The position numbers were made by a program, and so were the translations under genes. Below, one piece after another: positions 1-6,476 of a stretch of 28,339 bases of DNA. Each line of letters starts with the position of its first letter. The stretch's first letter is position 1. This DNA is from a virus: IMG/VR virus record IMGVR_UViG_3300047550_003787, positions 1 to 28,339 of that record. The stretch is one strand, 5' to 3'. The notes below the pieces were generated by a model. It saw only the letters and a list, made by a program, of their open reading frames with translations. It made no database searches and had not been told where the DNA came from.

Positions 1-1
1 A

Positions 2-985
2 AGACCTGCATTATCTGCTGCAGGGCAAACTGCAAAAGGAGATAAATTGGTAAAAGCATCCCCCGCAACACCATCAACAAGACCAACATCAACTTCATCG
101 ATTGATAAACCTCAACAAACAGTTAAGACAGTTAAGGTTGTTGATTTGGATAGTCAAAGACGAAGAGATGCAAAAGCGAAACTAAGAAGTGCAGCTGCTG
201 GAACTGGTCCAAGTGGAAAACCAATTATTACTCCTCCGCCAAAAGTACAGCAACCATCTTCTTCTGCTACACCTTCTCAAGGAAAACCACCAACAGGTCC
301 AAAACCAACTGGAAAATGGGCAAAAATAGGAAAATTTGCTGGCCCTGCATCTGCTGCATTAGATACTGCACTATCTACTGCTGATGAAAGATCGAAAGGA
401 TCTGGATGGGCAAGATCACTCGCTAAAGGTGCTACAGTTGCCGCTGGAGGACTTGCTGGAGGCGCTCTAGGTGCTCTAGGAGGTGGTGGTATTGGTAGTG
501 CTGCTCTTGGTACTGCAGGTGCTATTGGTGGGGCAGAACTGGCAGGAAAGGCGTTTGATGTTGCTGCTGGCGCTAATGCAAAAGAAAGAAAAGCAATGGC
601 AACAGCAAATCGTCAACGTCAAGCAGGAACCGCTATCAAAGGTATTGGTGGTCCTACCAGTTTTGACACCAAAAAGAATACAATGACCACTGGTTCTGGA
701 TCACAAAGAAGAACTGTTCAACTTGCTAAAACTGGTGTAGTTCAAAGAGGTGGACAATCAGTTGCTGGACATCTTGCATATAAAGGTGGACAAGCAGTTT
801 ATAAGGCAGCTCCAAGTGCTCAATATACTTCTTCTAATCCGTTAGAAAGAATTGGAAGAGCTTTATTTGCTAAGGCTTATAAGAAGCATGATGCTGCTAA
901 AGCACAACAAGCACTTCAAAAAGCAAGACAAAATGATGCTGCTCGCAATAAAAAACTTGGAGTAAAATTTGGTCCTGGCAAGTGA
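2..985 (+). CDS. Ala/Gly-rich probable virion protein (5' end outside window)
   Basis: The reading frame is open to the left edge, so the N-terminus is missing; the TTG at 47 is only an internal codon. The visible protein (about 327 residues) starts with a Pro/Ser/Thr/Lys-rich stretch. A long Ala/Gly-rich hydrophobic segment follows (DNA 430-560) with glycine-zipper spacing, which could cross or insert into a membrane. The tail is basic and Ala/Lys/Gln-rich. The next gene has the same build (disordered plus Ala/Gly-rich hydrophobic segment), so the two are probably functionally linked, for example as virion, scaffold or ejected proteins. No enzyme motif is visible. Function is inferred from composition and context only. 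Confidence 0.7.
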   Translation, partial: RPALSAAGQTAKGDKLVKASPATPSTRPTSTSSIDKPQQTVKTVKVVDLDSQRRRDAKAKLRSAAAGTGPSGKPIITPPPKVQQPSSSATPSQGKPPTGPKPTGKWAKIGKFAGPASAALDTALSTADERSKGSGWARSLAKGATVAAGGLAGGALGALGGGGIGSAALGTAGAIGGAELAGKAFDVAAGANAKERKAMATANRQRQAGTAIKGIGGPTSFDTKKNTMTTGSGSQRRTVQLAKTGVVQRGGQSVAGHLAYKGGQAVYKAAPSAQYTSSNPLERIGRALFAKAYKKHDAAKAQQALQKARQNDAARNKKLGVKFGPGK

Positions 986-990
986 TTTTT

Positions 991-998
991 TATAAATA
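991..998 (+). promoter_or_regulatory. T4-type late promoter TATAAATA
   Basis: An exact match to the T4 late promoter core lies 30 bp upstream of the ATG at 1029. A perfect 7-bp inverted repeat (994-1000 AAATACC with 1011-1017 GGTATTT) overlaps its 3' part, so the late transcript would begin in or next to a small stem-loop. Similar late boxes precede the genes at 8520, 10974, 11571 and 13022 (minus) at comparable spacing. Confidence 0.8.
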
Positions 999-1028
999 CC
1001 TGTATATAAAGGTATTTAATTTATAACC

Positions 1029-2390
1029 ATGTCTAGAATTTCGCAAGACTTTATTAACGATCTTGGTTTTTTATATGAGCACATTCATGTAAAAGACCAA
1101 GATTTTTTAAATGAAGAATCTGAGTATTATGATGAAGAAGCATCTGAGTTAGTGGAAGATATTATTTCTACCGTTTCTTTATCGATGATTTATGAGGGAT
1201 TCAGTGCAAATGCAGTAATTGGATTTCTTGCAGATTCGTCGGAAGAAGAAATTATTGAAAAGTATCTGAGTTTTGATGAAAATATTCTTACTGAAAGTAA
1301 TGTTTCTGAAGAATATATTGAAGAGCAATTAGAAATTTTAAATGAATTTGTTGGTGCTCTTTTTAGAGTTGGCAAGGCATTGGTTAAAGGTGCAAAATAT
1401 GCCAAAGGTGCTAAAGGTGCAGCACCATTTACACGAATGGCATCTGGATTTAAAAGTGCAGGAACAGCAGCTGAAAGAATTGCAAAGCAAGGTCCAAAAG
1501 CAAGTTCTATTGTAAGATCTACTCTTTCAAAAGGTGTTCAAAAAGTAAAAGACATTGCTAAAGGTGCAAAAGCAGCACTGACAGGACCAACTGCAAAGAA
1601 AGTAGCACTAGGCGCTGCTGGATTGGGTGCTGCTGGTCTTGCTGGAGGTATTGGTGGATATATGGGAGCAAAACTTGCAGGAGCAGGTTCTGGATCAAAA
1701 CCAACAGATTCACCACGACCAACTACAACAACACCAGCACCAGCACCAGCAGCACCAGCAGCGGCGCCGAAACCAGTTGCAACAACTCCTGCCCCTGCAA
1801 CACCAGCAAAACCAGCAACAACACCAGCAAAACCAGCAACAACACCAGCAAAACCAGCAACAACACCAGCAAAACCAGATTATGAAACTTGGGCGAAAAA
1901 GTATCCAGATCTTGCATCAAGAGTAAAACCTGGTCAATCTGGTTATGAGGAAATTTCTGCCAGGAGAGACAAACCAGGTTCTTATGAAAAGCAAGATCAA
2001 ACTCCAACTCAAGGTTCACCAACTGCGCAGATTGATCCTAGAGCAATAGAAGATTCTTTAAAGGCAGAACAAGAAAGACAAAAGAAAAGAATGGAGCAAC
2101 AGAATAAAACTCCTGTAACTGCAAAAGAATCGTATGAACCTTATGATATTGTTTTAAACTATCTACTGTCTGAGGGTCACGCAGATACCTTAGACGAAGC
2201 AAATTACATCATGTTGGAAATGGATGAAAATGCAATTTGCACAATTGTTGAAGAGTATAACAACTATTTACTTGCTGAAGAAATTGAAGAATGGGTAAAT
2301 GATTTTGTAAACAAAGGTTATGACTTTTCTGAATACACCTGGGATGATGTTGTTGAATATTATGTGAATGAGAAAAGACAGTTAATTTAA
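1029..2390 (+). CDS. probable virion-associated protein with TPAKPAT repeats
   Basis: 453 residues. Order: an acidic N-terminal domain (about 1-110, rich in Glu/Asp), an Ala/Gly/Lys stretch with a hydrophobic glycine-rich segment (about 195-220), a Pro/Ala/Thr linker of 7-residue repeats (TPAKPAT, about 257-283), a charged linker, and a compact acidic C-terminal domain (about 365-453) with alternating helix-forming stretches. The start is ATG 1029, preceded by a late promoter; there is no strong Shine-Dalgarno (SD). A strong intrinsic terminator follows the stop. The late promoter, low-complexity linker and neighbour suggest a structural or co-packaged protein. I do not recognise a catalytic family. 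Confidence 0.8.
   Translation: MSRISQDFINDLGFLYEHIHVKDQDFLNEESEYYDEEASELVEDIISTVSLSMIYEGFSANAVIGFLADSSEEEIIEKYLSFDENILTESNVSEEYIEEQLEILNEFVGALFRVGKALVKGAKYAKGAKGAAPFTRMASGFKSAGTAAERIAKQGPKASSIVRSTLSKGVQKVKDIAKGAKAALTGPTAKKVALGAAGLGAAGLAGGIGGYMGAKLAGAGSGSKPTDSPRPTTTTPAPAPAAPAAAPKPVATTPAPATPAKPATTPAKPATTPAKPATTPAKPDYETWAKKYPDLASRVKPGQSGYEEISARRDKPGSYEKQDQTPTQGSPTAQIDPRAIEDSLKAEQERQKKRMEQQNKTPVTAKESYEPYDIVLNYLLSEGHADTLDEANYIMLEMDENAICTIVEEYNNYLLAEEIEEWVNDFVNKGYDFSEYTWDDVVEYYVNEKRQLI
1801..1878 (+). repeat. 21-bp tandem repeat inside the gene (TPAKPAT units)
   Basis: Three full identical 21-bp units start at 1801, 1822 and 1843, followed by a 15-bp partial unit from 1864. They encode Thr-Pro-Ala-Lys-Pro-Ala-Thr. 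The copies are identical at nucleotide level, which indicates recent expansion. Upstream, 1735-1800 is a related but degenerate Pro/Ala stretch. Confidence 0.95.
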
Positions 2391-2408
2391 AAACATTATA
2401 GCATCTTC

Positions 2409-2437
2409 AAGGGGGCTTGACAAGTCCCCTTTTTTTG
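2409..2437 (+). terminator. intrinsic terminator with a TTGACA loop
   Basis: The stem AAGGGGGCTTG (2409-2419) pairs with CAAGTCCCCTT (2421-2431) with one G-T pair, followed by an eight-T tract (2430-2437). It ends the transcript of the gene at 1029. The loop region contains an exact TTGACA (2417-2422), and a 4/6 match to a -10 box (TAGACT, 2440-2445) lies 17 bp downstream, so the element may also act as a promoter. Confidence 0.9.
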
Positions 2438-2472
2438 TCTAGACTACCTTTGTCCCGGTTGAAGATGAGGCT

Positions 2473-2898
2473 TTAGCTAATCTTAGAAGACTTAAGAACC
2501 ACACCATAAATTCTTTCAGATTCACTCATATAAAAGGTACCACCAATATTTGTATTGTAATATTCTTCACTCATTAATACATTACGATTAAATTGTTCAT
2601 AAGTTTCATAATAACTCATAGATTTTTTATGAGGACATAGGTAGAGAATTTCACGAAGAAAATGTTCTTTACCTAATCTTTTTACATCTTCATTAAGTTC
2701 ATCACATGAACCGAAGTAATCTTTCCAATTAGATTCTTCTGTCTTTCTTCTTCCTGTTTTTTTATTCTTTTGCCTTGTCCAGAAATGTTTTTTGCCAATA
2801 TACTTTTTATTATTCGTAAGATTCGTAATTATGTAAACAAACCCTTCCATTCCTTTGGGAACATCGGTAAAGACTTCTCTATTATATTGCCAATCCAT
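2473..2898 (-). CDS. GIY-YIG family endonuclease (Seg-like, probable homing endonuclease)
   Basis: 141 residues on the minus strand against plus-strand neighbours. The N-terminal GIY-YIG signature is visible: VYIITN around residue 21, then KKYIGKK about 10 residues later, with basic residues after it and a Glu in the YETYEQF segment (about 98-104) as the likely metal ligand. The length fits a small stand-alone nuclease. Known relatives are T4 Seg proteins and other phage GIY-YIG enzymes that cut related phage genomes to spread themselves. It lies between the structural gene terminator and a gene whose start region is unclear, consistent with insertion as a mobile gene. Confidence 0.85.
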   Translation of the reverse strand: MDWQYNREVFTDVPKGMEGFVYIITNLTNNKKYIGKKHFWTRQKNKKTGRRKTEESNWKDYFGSCDELNEDVKRLGKEHFLREILYLCPHKKSMSYYETYEQFNRNVLMSEEYYNTNIGGTFYMSESERIYGVVLKSSKIS

Positions 2899-3159
2899 AA
2901 TAATTCTTTATTTGACTATTTAGATTTGCGTTTGGAACTGAGAGATGGTAGACTTGAAACGGATGATGATTTTCTAAATACTATGACTACACTTGAAAAA
3001 ACTCTTCGGGAGTCGCATGATTGGGCGATTGATCGTATTCATTATTTGAGTGAAAATGACATTGATAATGCATATGCAATTCAATCCGAATTTAGTGAAT
3101 GGTTGAATCCTGATATTCCAGATCATGATATTTACTCACTAGAATACTTAGGAGAATAA
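2887..3159 (+). CDS. small acidic protein of unknown function, start uncertain
   Basis: The C-terminal part (acidic, helical, ending in EYLGE just before the peptidase gene) reads as a real gene: it sits 1 bp upstream of the next ATG and supplies that gene's SD. The start is unclear. A TTG at 2887 includes all the protein-like sequence, including a segment beginning SLFDYLDLRLEL, but has no clear SD and overlaps the 5' end of the minus-strand endonuclease. The first ATG, 2983, would give only 58 residues. The original start may have been lost when the endonuclease gene arrived. I do not recognise the family. Confidence 0.5.
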   Translation: MPIHNNSLFDYLDLRLELRDGRLETDDDFLNTMTTLEKTLRESHDWAIDRIHYLSENDIDNAYAIQSEFSEWLNPDIPDHDIYSLEYLGE

Positions 3160-3160
3160 A

Positions 3161-3871
3161 ATGCAAATAGACCTCCATAATTTTTTCAAGTACTACGACG
3201 AAAAAAACCCAAAGCATGTTGCTGCAGTAGATGACTTGGAAAGGTTACTTCTAGAAAAAGCACCAGAACTTCTAGAAGATGATTCGAATTGGGTGAGGAT
3301 TTATCGCTCAAAAAACACTCCACCAGAACCAAAAGGAATCTTATTAGATGTTCCTTGGTATCCACAAACTGATAACTACGCACTGCCAGACTCTACTTGC
3401 AACTCTTCTGCATGTGCTATGTATCTTGAATTTCTTAAACCTGGGTCACTGCCATCAGGACCGAAAGGTGATGATGCTTATTTGAAGAAAGTATTGGCAC
3501 AAGGTAATTCGACTGACCATACAGTTCAAACCAGAGTTCTGGAGTCTTATGGTGTCAAATCCACATTCAGGTATGATTTAGGGTTTGATGATTTGGATAG
3601 GGAATTAGAGTCTGGTCGTCCTGTGGTTCTTGGTATTTTACATCGAGGCCCAACTCATAGACCCGCCAGAAACTCTGGGCATATGATTTGCTGTATAGGG
3701 AAAACTGATAAAGGAGATTATATTTTTCATGACCCCTACGGAAGTTTACATAATGGATACAGTGGACCAGTATCTCAAGGAAGACAAGTGGTTTATAGTA
3801 GAATGGAACTAGAAAAAAGATGGACTGCTGATGGAACTAAATCTGGTTGGGGTCGAATTTTTCTTCCATAA
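3161..3871 (+). CDS. C39-like papain-fold cysteine peptidase/amidase
   Basis: 236 residues. After an N-terminal helical module (residues 1-50, rich in aromatic and acidic residues) comes a papain-like C39_2-type domain. The segment VPWYPQTDNY precedes STCNSSACAM with the candidate nucleophile Cys (about residue 80). GHMICCIG then supplies the His, and IFHDPYG the Asp/Asn. Such domains cut peptide bonds, including cross-links in cell walls. With the GH24 lysozyme downstream, a role in peptidoglycan degradation during lysis or entry is the best inference. Start ATG 3161 has an AGGAG SD 7 bp upstream. No signal peptide is seen. The N-terminal module resembles the N-terminus of the lysozyme at 4411. 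Confidence 0.75.
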   Translation: MQIDLHNFFKYYDEKNPKHVAAVDDLERLLLEKAPELLEDDSNWVRIYRSKNTPPEPKGILLDVPWYPQTDNYALPDSTCNSSACAMYLEFLKPGSLPSGPKGDDAYLKKVLAQGNSTDHTVQTRVLESYGVKSTFRYDLGFDDLDRELESGRPVVLGILHRGPTHRPARNSGHMICCIGKTDKGDYIFHDPYGSLHNGYSGPVSQGRQVVYSRMELEKRWTADGTKSGWGRIFLP

Positions 3872-3891
3872 ATAAAGTGTCTGTTTGGTTA

Positions 3892-4401
3892 ATGTGTAAT
3901 TATGATAGATATGGAAATACTTGTTCTAGATTGTATCAAATTTTGAGGGAAGAAATATCGCAAAGATATTCGGGCGATAATAATCCGGCAAAACTACCAG
4001 AAAATAGAATAAAAATAAGTAAAGGAGTTGCTGGACTTGGTGAAAGGCATCCTATGAAAAATTTAGAAAATAGGAAAAAACAAAGTGAAATGATGAAAAG
4101 AAATAATCCATCAAAAAGACAAGATGTTATTATGAAAAAAAGATTAAAAATGATTGGAAATAAAAATGGATTGGGATATAAATTTACAGAAAACCAAAAG
4201 AATAATATATCAAATAATTTATCTAAACAAATATATGAAGTAACATCGCCAGATGGAAAAGTTTTTATTGTAATAAATTTGAGAAAGTTCTGTTCTCTTT
4301 ATAATATTGATAGTAGTTGTATGTATAAAGTTTCTAAAGGTAAATATGATAATCATAAGGGTTGGAAGTGTCGCAAATTAACTAAATATGAATATGCATA
4401 A
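3892..4401 (+). pseudogene. HNH homing endonuclease remnant lacking the catalytic N-terminus
   Basis: The remaining frame encodes what is normally the middle and end of a phage HNH homing endonuclease. It has a helix like SRLYQILREEISQ, a Gly-x-Asn-Asn-Pro element (GDNNPAK), a second NNPSK-type NUMOD3-like repeat, and a C-terminal NUMOD1/helix-turn-helix type segment that ends in GWKCRKL. The upstream part that should hold the HHI/GG..NL/H catalytic residues is missing: the similarity begins only after the stop of the peptidase gene at 3871. ATG 3892 is the first ATG; no SD is visible. It sits between two wall hydrolase genes. Probably inactive as a nuclease, though a DNA-binding peptide could still be made. 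Confidence 0.7.
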
Positions 4402-4410
4402 GAAACCACA

Positions 4411-5025
4411 ATGACCATAAAATTCTTAGATGCTGTAAAGCATCATCAAGATCTTCAACATCAGATTGATGCCTGGCAATTTCTTCAGGCATCAATTCAT
4501 AAAGAAATCCTTGATGAGTTTGCGAGAAGATATCGTAATGAAAAAGTAGAACCAACTCTAGAAGGACTTCCAATTCCTGGAGTAGAGTTAATTAAGGAAT
4601 TTGAAGGATGTCATCTAAAAGCATATTATGATCCTTTGACTGGTGGACTTCCCATTACAATTGGTTGGGGAAGCACTCGCAGAAAAGACGGCACTCGTTT
4701 TATGATTGGAAATAAAATCACACAAGACGAAGCAGATGACCTTCTTTATTATCAACTGAGAAAAGAGTTTCTCCCACCACTTAAGCAGATTCCTTATTGG
4801 AATGAAATGAATGAAAACCAGCAAGGTGCTATCCTATCTTTTGCTTATAATCTAGGGGCACGATTTTATGGATCGAATGGATTCAATACTATTACTAAAG
4901 TATTGAAAAATAAAGAATGGGATAAAGTTCCTGATGCTATCTATCTCTATCACAATCCAGGTACAAATGTTGCTGAAGGATTAAAGAGACGAAGAATTGC
5001 TGAAGGTAAACTTTGGTCTTCTTAA
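4411..5025 (+). CDS. GH24 lysozyme (T4-lysozyme-like endolysin)
   Basis: 204 residues. An N-terminal helical module (about 1-45) is followed by a GH24 muramidase domain. The signature is FEGCHLKAYYDPLTGG with the catalytic Glu at about 71, then TIGWGS (Thr of the Glu-Asp-Thr triad region) and, near the C-terminus, an Arg-rich GLKRRRIAEG typical of the family. It hydrolyses the beta-1,4 bond between MurNAc and GlcNAc. No signal peptide is present, so export would need a holin or a virion route. The next plus-strand element is a very strong terminator at 5085. The gene ends tail-to-tail with, and overlaps by 4 bp, a minus-strand membrane gene. Confidence 0.88.
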   Translation: MTIKFLDAVKHHQDLQHQIDAWQFLQASIHKEILDEFARRYRNEKVEPTLEGLPIPGVELIKEFEGCHLKAYYDPLTGGLPITIGWGSTRRKDGTRFMIGNKITQDEADDLLYYQLRKEFLPPLKQIPYWNEMNENQQGAILSFAYNLGARFYGSNGFNTITKVLKNKEWDKVPDAIYLYHNPGTNVAEGLKRRRIAEGKLWSS

Positions 5026-5348
5026 TCTTCTATTTTTGTTCTTAATGCAATCACAGTAGTTAGTAAAACAATCAACGTATCATACCCCCTCCTTTCAGAT
5101 TCTTTGCAATCTAAAGGAGGGGGGTTTTTTAATTCTCCTTTTACATTTGCTTTATTCATAGAACCTGGAAGCATGAAATTACATGCAACAAAGTTCAAAC
5201 CAACAAATCCAATTGTAGAAACACATACAGTAGTGATCAGTTTATTCAGTAATGAACCACACTTTTTTCCTACCAAGTTTGGCAGGTCGTCTGATGAACC
5301 TGATGACTTCTGCTGGTTGTCGTTTTGGTTGTGGTCTTTTTCCTTCAT
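5022..5348 (-). CDS. small membrane or lipoprotein-like protein next to the lysis genes
   Basis: 108 residues from the ATG at 5348. The first 35 residues are polar and overlap another frame (5242-5412). Then comes a basic residue, a hydrophobic segment of about 20 residues ending in FVAC (lipobox-like), a Pro-rich NPPPLDC segment, and a second hydrophobic stretch near the C-terminus (DTLIVLLTTVIAL). If translation starts later, inside the overlap, the product would look like a short lipoprotein. The gene overlaps the lysozyme stop by 4 bp and contains that gene's terminator. Neighbourhood suggests a lysis accessory (spanin- or holin-like), but no homology is claimed. Confidence 0.55.
   Translation of the reverse strand: MKEKDHNQNDNQQKSSGSSDDLPNLVGKKCGSLLNKLITTVCVSTIGFVGLNFVACNFMLPGSMNKANVKGELKNPPPLDCKESERRGYDTLIVLLTTVIALRTKIED
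5085..5130 (+). terminator. very strong intrinsic terminator after the lysozyme gene
   Basis: CCCCCTCCTTT (5085-5095) and AGATT (5097-5101) pair with AATCT (5108-5112) and AAAGGAGGGGG (5113-5123), with one bulged C and a 6-nt loop. Six T follow (5125-5130). Orientation fits termination of the plus-strand lysozyme transcript. The whole element lies inside the coding region of the convergent minus-strand gene. Confidence 0.92.
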
Positions 5349-5412
5349 TGAATATTCCTTCGTTGGTGATTAATCTTATAATCAACAATCCAATGAGAAA
5401 TATTTTTTTCAT
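5242..5412 (-). CDS. 56-residue membrane-anchored basic peptide, nested frame
   Basis: ATG at 5412, stop at 5242-5244. The protein starts MKKIFLIGLLIIRL, a Lys-led hydrophobic helix, followed by a Pro/Arg/Lys-rich tail (KRPQPKRQPAE, then RRPAKLGRKK). The start lies 3 bp after the stop of the nuclease gene (5413), in the usual tight packing of this region. It overlaps the first 107 bp of the 5348 gene in another frame. Because this frame looks more protein-like than the overlapping one in the shared stretch, I think it is translated. Function unknown; small TM plus basic tail is compatible with a lysis or membrane role. Confidence 0.55.
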   Translation of the reverse strand: MKKIFLIGLLIIRLITNEGIFNEGKRPQPKRQPAEVIRFIRRPAKLGRKKVWFITE

Positions 5413-5751
5413 TTACATGTAAGGTTTTGCTATACCTTCATTTAACATTTTTTCATTCAATGTAACTGAATCTCCTATAAGATAAAGAGTTCCAAGTATT
5501 CTGCCATATTTATCTTCTTTGGTTGTTTCTATAATCCATTGACCTTCTTTAGAAAGTTCTTTTTCCAACCAAAGTCTTGCTTCTATTCCTTTCTTTTTTT
5601 CTTCTAAGTTTAATGTTCTTGTTTCTGACGCATTTAGACCTTTGAGTCTAATCTTTTGGGATATGGTAAGATTAAATCCTAAATCTATGTCTGCATCAAT
5701 TGTGTCGCCGTCAATGATTCTTGTGATTTTCTTGATTTTGTACTGATACAT
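5413..5751 (-). CDS. staphylococcal nuclease (SNase/thermonuclease) homologue
   Basis: 112 residues with the SNase fold landmarks in order: RIIDGDTIDADIDLG (metal-binding Asp residues), RLKGLNASETR (the Arg and Glu of the active site) and EDKYGRILG (second catalytic Arg). The domain is nearly complete but short, and ends just after the last helix region. No signal peptide is apparent, so it would act in the cytoplasm, for example on host DNA or in nucleotide recycling. Starts at ATG 5751 inside the 3' end of the upstream small gene (41-bp overlap), which indicates translational coupling in a minus-strand operon. Confidence 0.85.
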   Translation of the reverse strand: MYQYKIKKITRIIDGDTIDADIDLGFNLTISQKIRLKGLNASETRTLNLEEKKKGIEARLWLEKELSKEGQWIIETTKEDKYGRILGTLYLIGDSVTLNEKMLNEGIAKPYM

Positions 5752-5854
5752 TTAACTCATCATTTGCCATCTTAAGTATGTAGTAAATTATCCATAGAGT
5801 TCCTACTAGTCCAATACCTAACATAATGATAACACCCCAAACAACTTCATTCAT
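5711..5854 (-). CDS. 47-residue single-helix membrane protein
   Basis: ATG 5854 is preceded by a strong SD (GGAAGG, 9 bp upstream on the minus strand), the clearest ribosome site in this operon. The protein has one hydrophobic helix (residues about 4-27, with GIGLVG inside) and a short polar tail. It lies between the 63-residue gene (2 bp gap) and the nuclease gene (overlap). No family recognised. Confidence 0.7.
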   Translation of the reverse strand: MNEVVWGVIIMLGIGLVGTLWIIYYILKMANDELNVSVQNQENHKNH

Positions 5855-5856
5855 TT

Positions 5857-6048
5857 TTATCTACCTTCCATATTGTGTATCCAAGTCTTAAGTTCGTGGA
5901 TATATTTTCTCAACATATCTGCTTTTTCTAAATGCCATTTATCCCCACTCTTGAAATACTCTTGAGTATGATTATCTATTGCTTTCAGAATATTATGAAT
6001 AGGAGCGTTCCAAGGTGCTCTCTCATTAGTATTAAACTCACGAGGCAT
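5857..6048 (-). CDS. conserved-looking 63-residue soluble protein
   Basis: A short helical, charged protein beginning MPREFNTNERAPW, with a His/Trp/Lys-rich amphipathic C-terminal half. It is the first full gene of a four-gene minus-strand set that continues with the 47-residue membrane protein, the SNase and the nested small genes. A late-promoter-like AATAAATA lies 17 bp upstream. No catalytic motif seen; function unknown. Confidence 0.65.
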   Translation of the reverse strand: MPREFNTNERAPWNAPIHNILKAIDNHTQEYFKSGDKWHLEKADMLRKYIHELKTWIHNMEGR

Positions 6049-6065
6049 ATATTTGGAGTTTTAAG

Positions 6066-6073
6066 TATTTATT
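6066..6073 (-). promoter_or_regulatory. late-promoter-like AATAAATA on the minus strand
   Basis: One mismatch from TATAAATA, 17 bp upstream of the ATG at 6048. Position and orientation fit late expression of the minus-strand 6048-5022 gene set. Confidence 0.5.
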
Positions 6074-6152
6074 CCAATCTTATTCTTTTTATAAGGGAAA
6101 GCATTTCTACTCCCCCTCCTGAAAAGTGTGAATAGTCAGGCAATATTATTTA

Positions 6153-6266
6153 TCACCTCTTCTTGCCACCATTCTTTGCTTTTTTCGCAGTCGCATTACC
6201 TTGATTTTGCTTGGGTTGCTTTCCGCCAGCGGAACCCTTTTTTCCTTTGTTGGGTGACTTTGCCAT
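6153..6266 (-). CDS. 37-residue Lys/Gly-rich basic protein
   Basis: MAKSPNKGKKG start, then almost only Lys, Gly, Ala, Asn and Gln, ending GGKKR. Fourteen or so positive charges and no acidic residue make nucleic-acid or membrane-surface binding likely. No SD is visible. Codons are used sensibly throughout and no other frame here has coding character. I recall similar short basic proteins in cyanophages, but this is not verified. Confidence 0.65.
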   Translation of the reverse strand: MAKSPNKGKKGSAGGKQPKQNQGNATAKKAKNGGKKR

Positions 6267-6320
6267 TAGTTTATAGGCATAACATTTTATTTATATCAGA
6301 CAGTTTAAAAATTGGACTAC

Positions 6321-6349
6321 TTGACAAATCCTAAATATTAACTTATTAT
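6321..6349 (+). promoter_or_regulatory. sigma70-type promoter TTGACA-17-TATTAT
   Basis: The -35 box TTGACA is at 6321-6326 and the -10 box TATTAT at 6344-6349, with an exact 17-bp spacer. The predicted transcript start (about 6356) falls at the edge of a hairpin with a T tract (6358-6382), so the first transcribed bases form a terminator-like structure. Downstream gene: the tail lysozyme. Confidence 0.75.
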
Positions 6350-6357
6350 GTAAAAAT

Positions 6358-6382
6358 CCCTGTTATGAGCAGGGTCTTTTTT
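6358..6382 (+). terminator. terminator-like hairpin at the promoter start site
   Basis: CCCTG (6358-6362) pairs with CAGGG (6370-6374), loop TTATGAG, followed by TCTTTTTT. On the minus strand the same hairpin is followed by ATTTTT. No plus-strand gene ends just upstream, so it may be a bidirectional insulator or part of an attenuated leader rather than a simple gene-end terminator. Confidence 0.6.
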
Positions 6383-6406
6383 ATGAGATATTGACTGTGA
6401 TTAGAG

Positions 6407-6454
6407 CCGTGGAAGGTGCCCTTTGAGAAAAGGGTGTACCCCCCTTCTATACGG
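6407..6454 (+). promoter_or_regulatory. structured leader of the tail lysozyme gene
   Basis: An outer stem (CCGT 6407-6410 with ACGG 6451-6454; AAGG 6413-6416 with CCTT 6443-6446) encloses a perfect 6-bp hairpin CCCTTT-GAGA-AAAGGG (6419-6434) with a GNRA-type tetraloop. It lies 22 bp before the proposed GTG start at 6477. A translational control element is possible. Confidence 0.4.
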
Positions 6455-6476
6455 ATGTAGAGTTCAATTAAATTTA

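Noticed and set aside
1795-1880. CRISPR-like array
   Set aside because: The repeats are contiguous, in frame and coding; no spacers are present.
1627-2022. Gln/His-rich plus frame and Leu/Val-rich minus frame at the repeats
   Set aside because: Direct by-products of the 21-bp tandem repeat in alternative frames.
5104-5373. 89-codon plus-strand open frame opposite the membrane genes
   Set aside because: It begins inside the terminator and is mostly the complement of two better-supported minus-strand genes.
6069-6104. 11-codon minus-strand reading frame with an excellent SD (AGGAGGGGG)
   Set aside because: Too short to support as a gene; could be a leader peptide. The SD-like bases may be chance in a C-rich stretch.
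6423-6476. N-terminal extension of the tail lysozyme from TTG 6423
   Set aside because: This stretch is the second half of an RNA hairpin and would hide the signal peptide; GTG 6477 is preferred.
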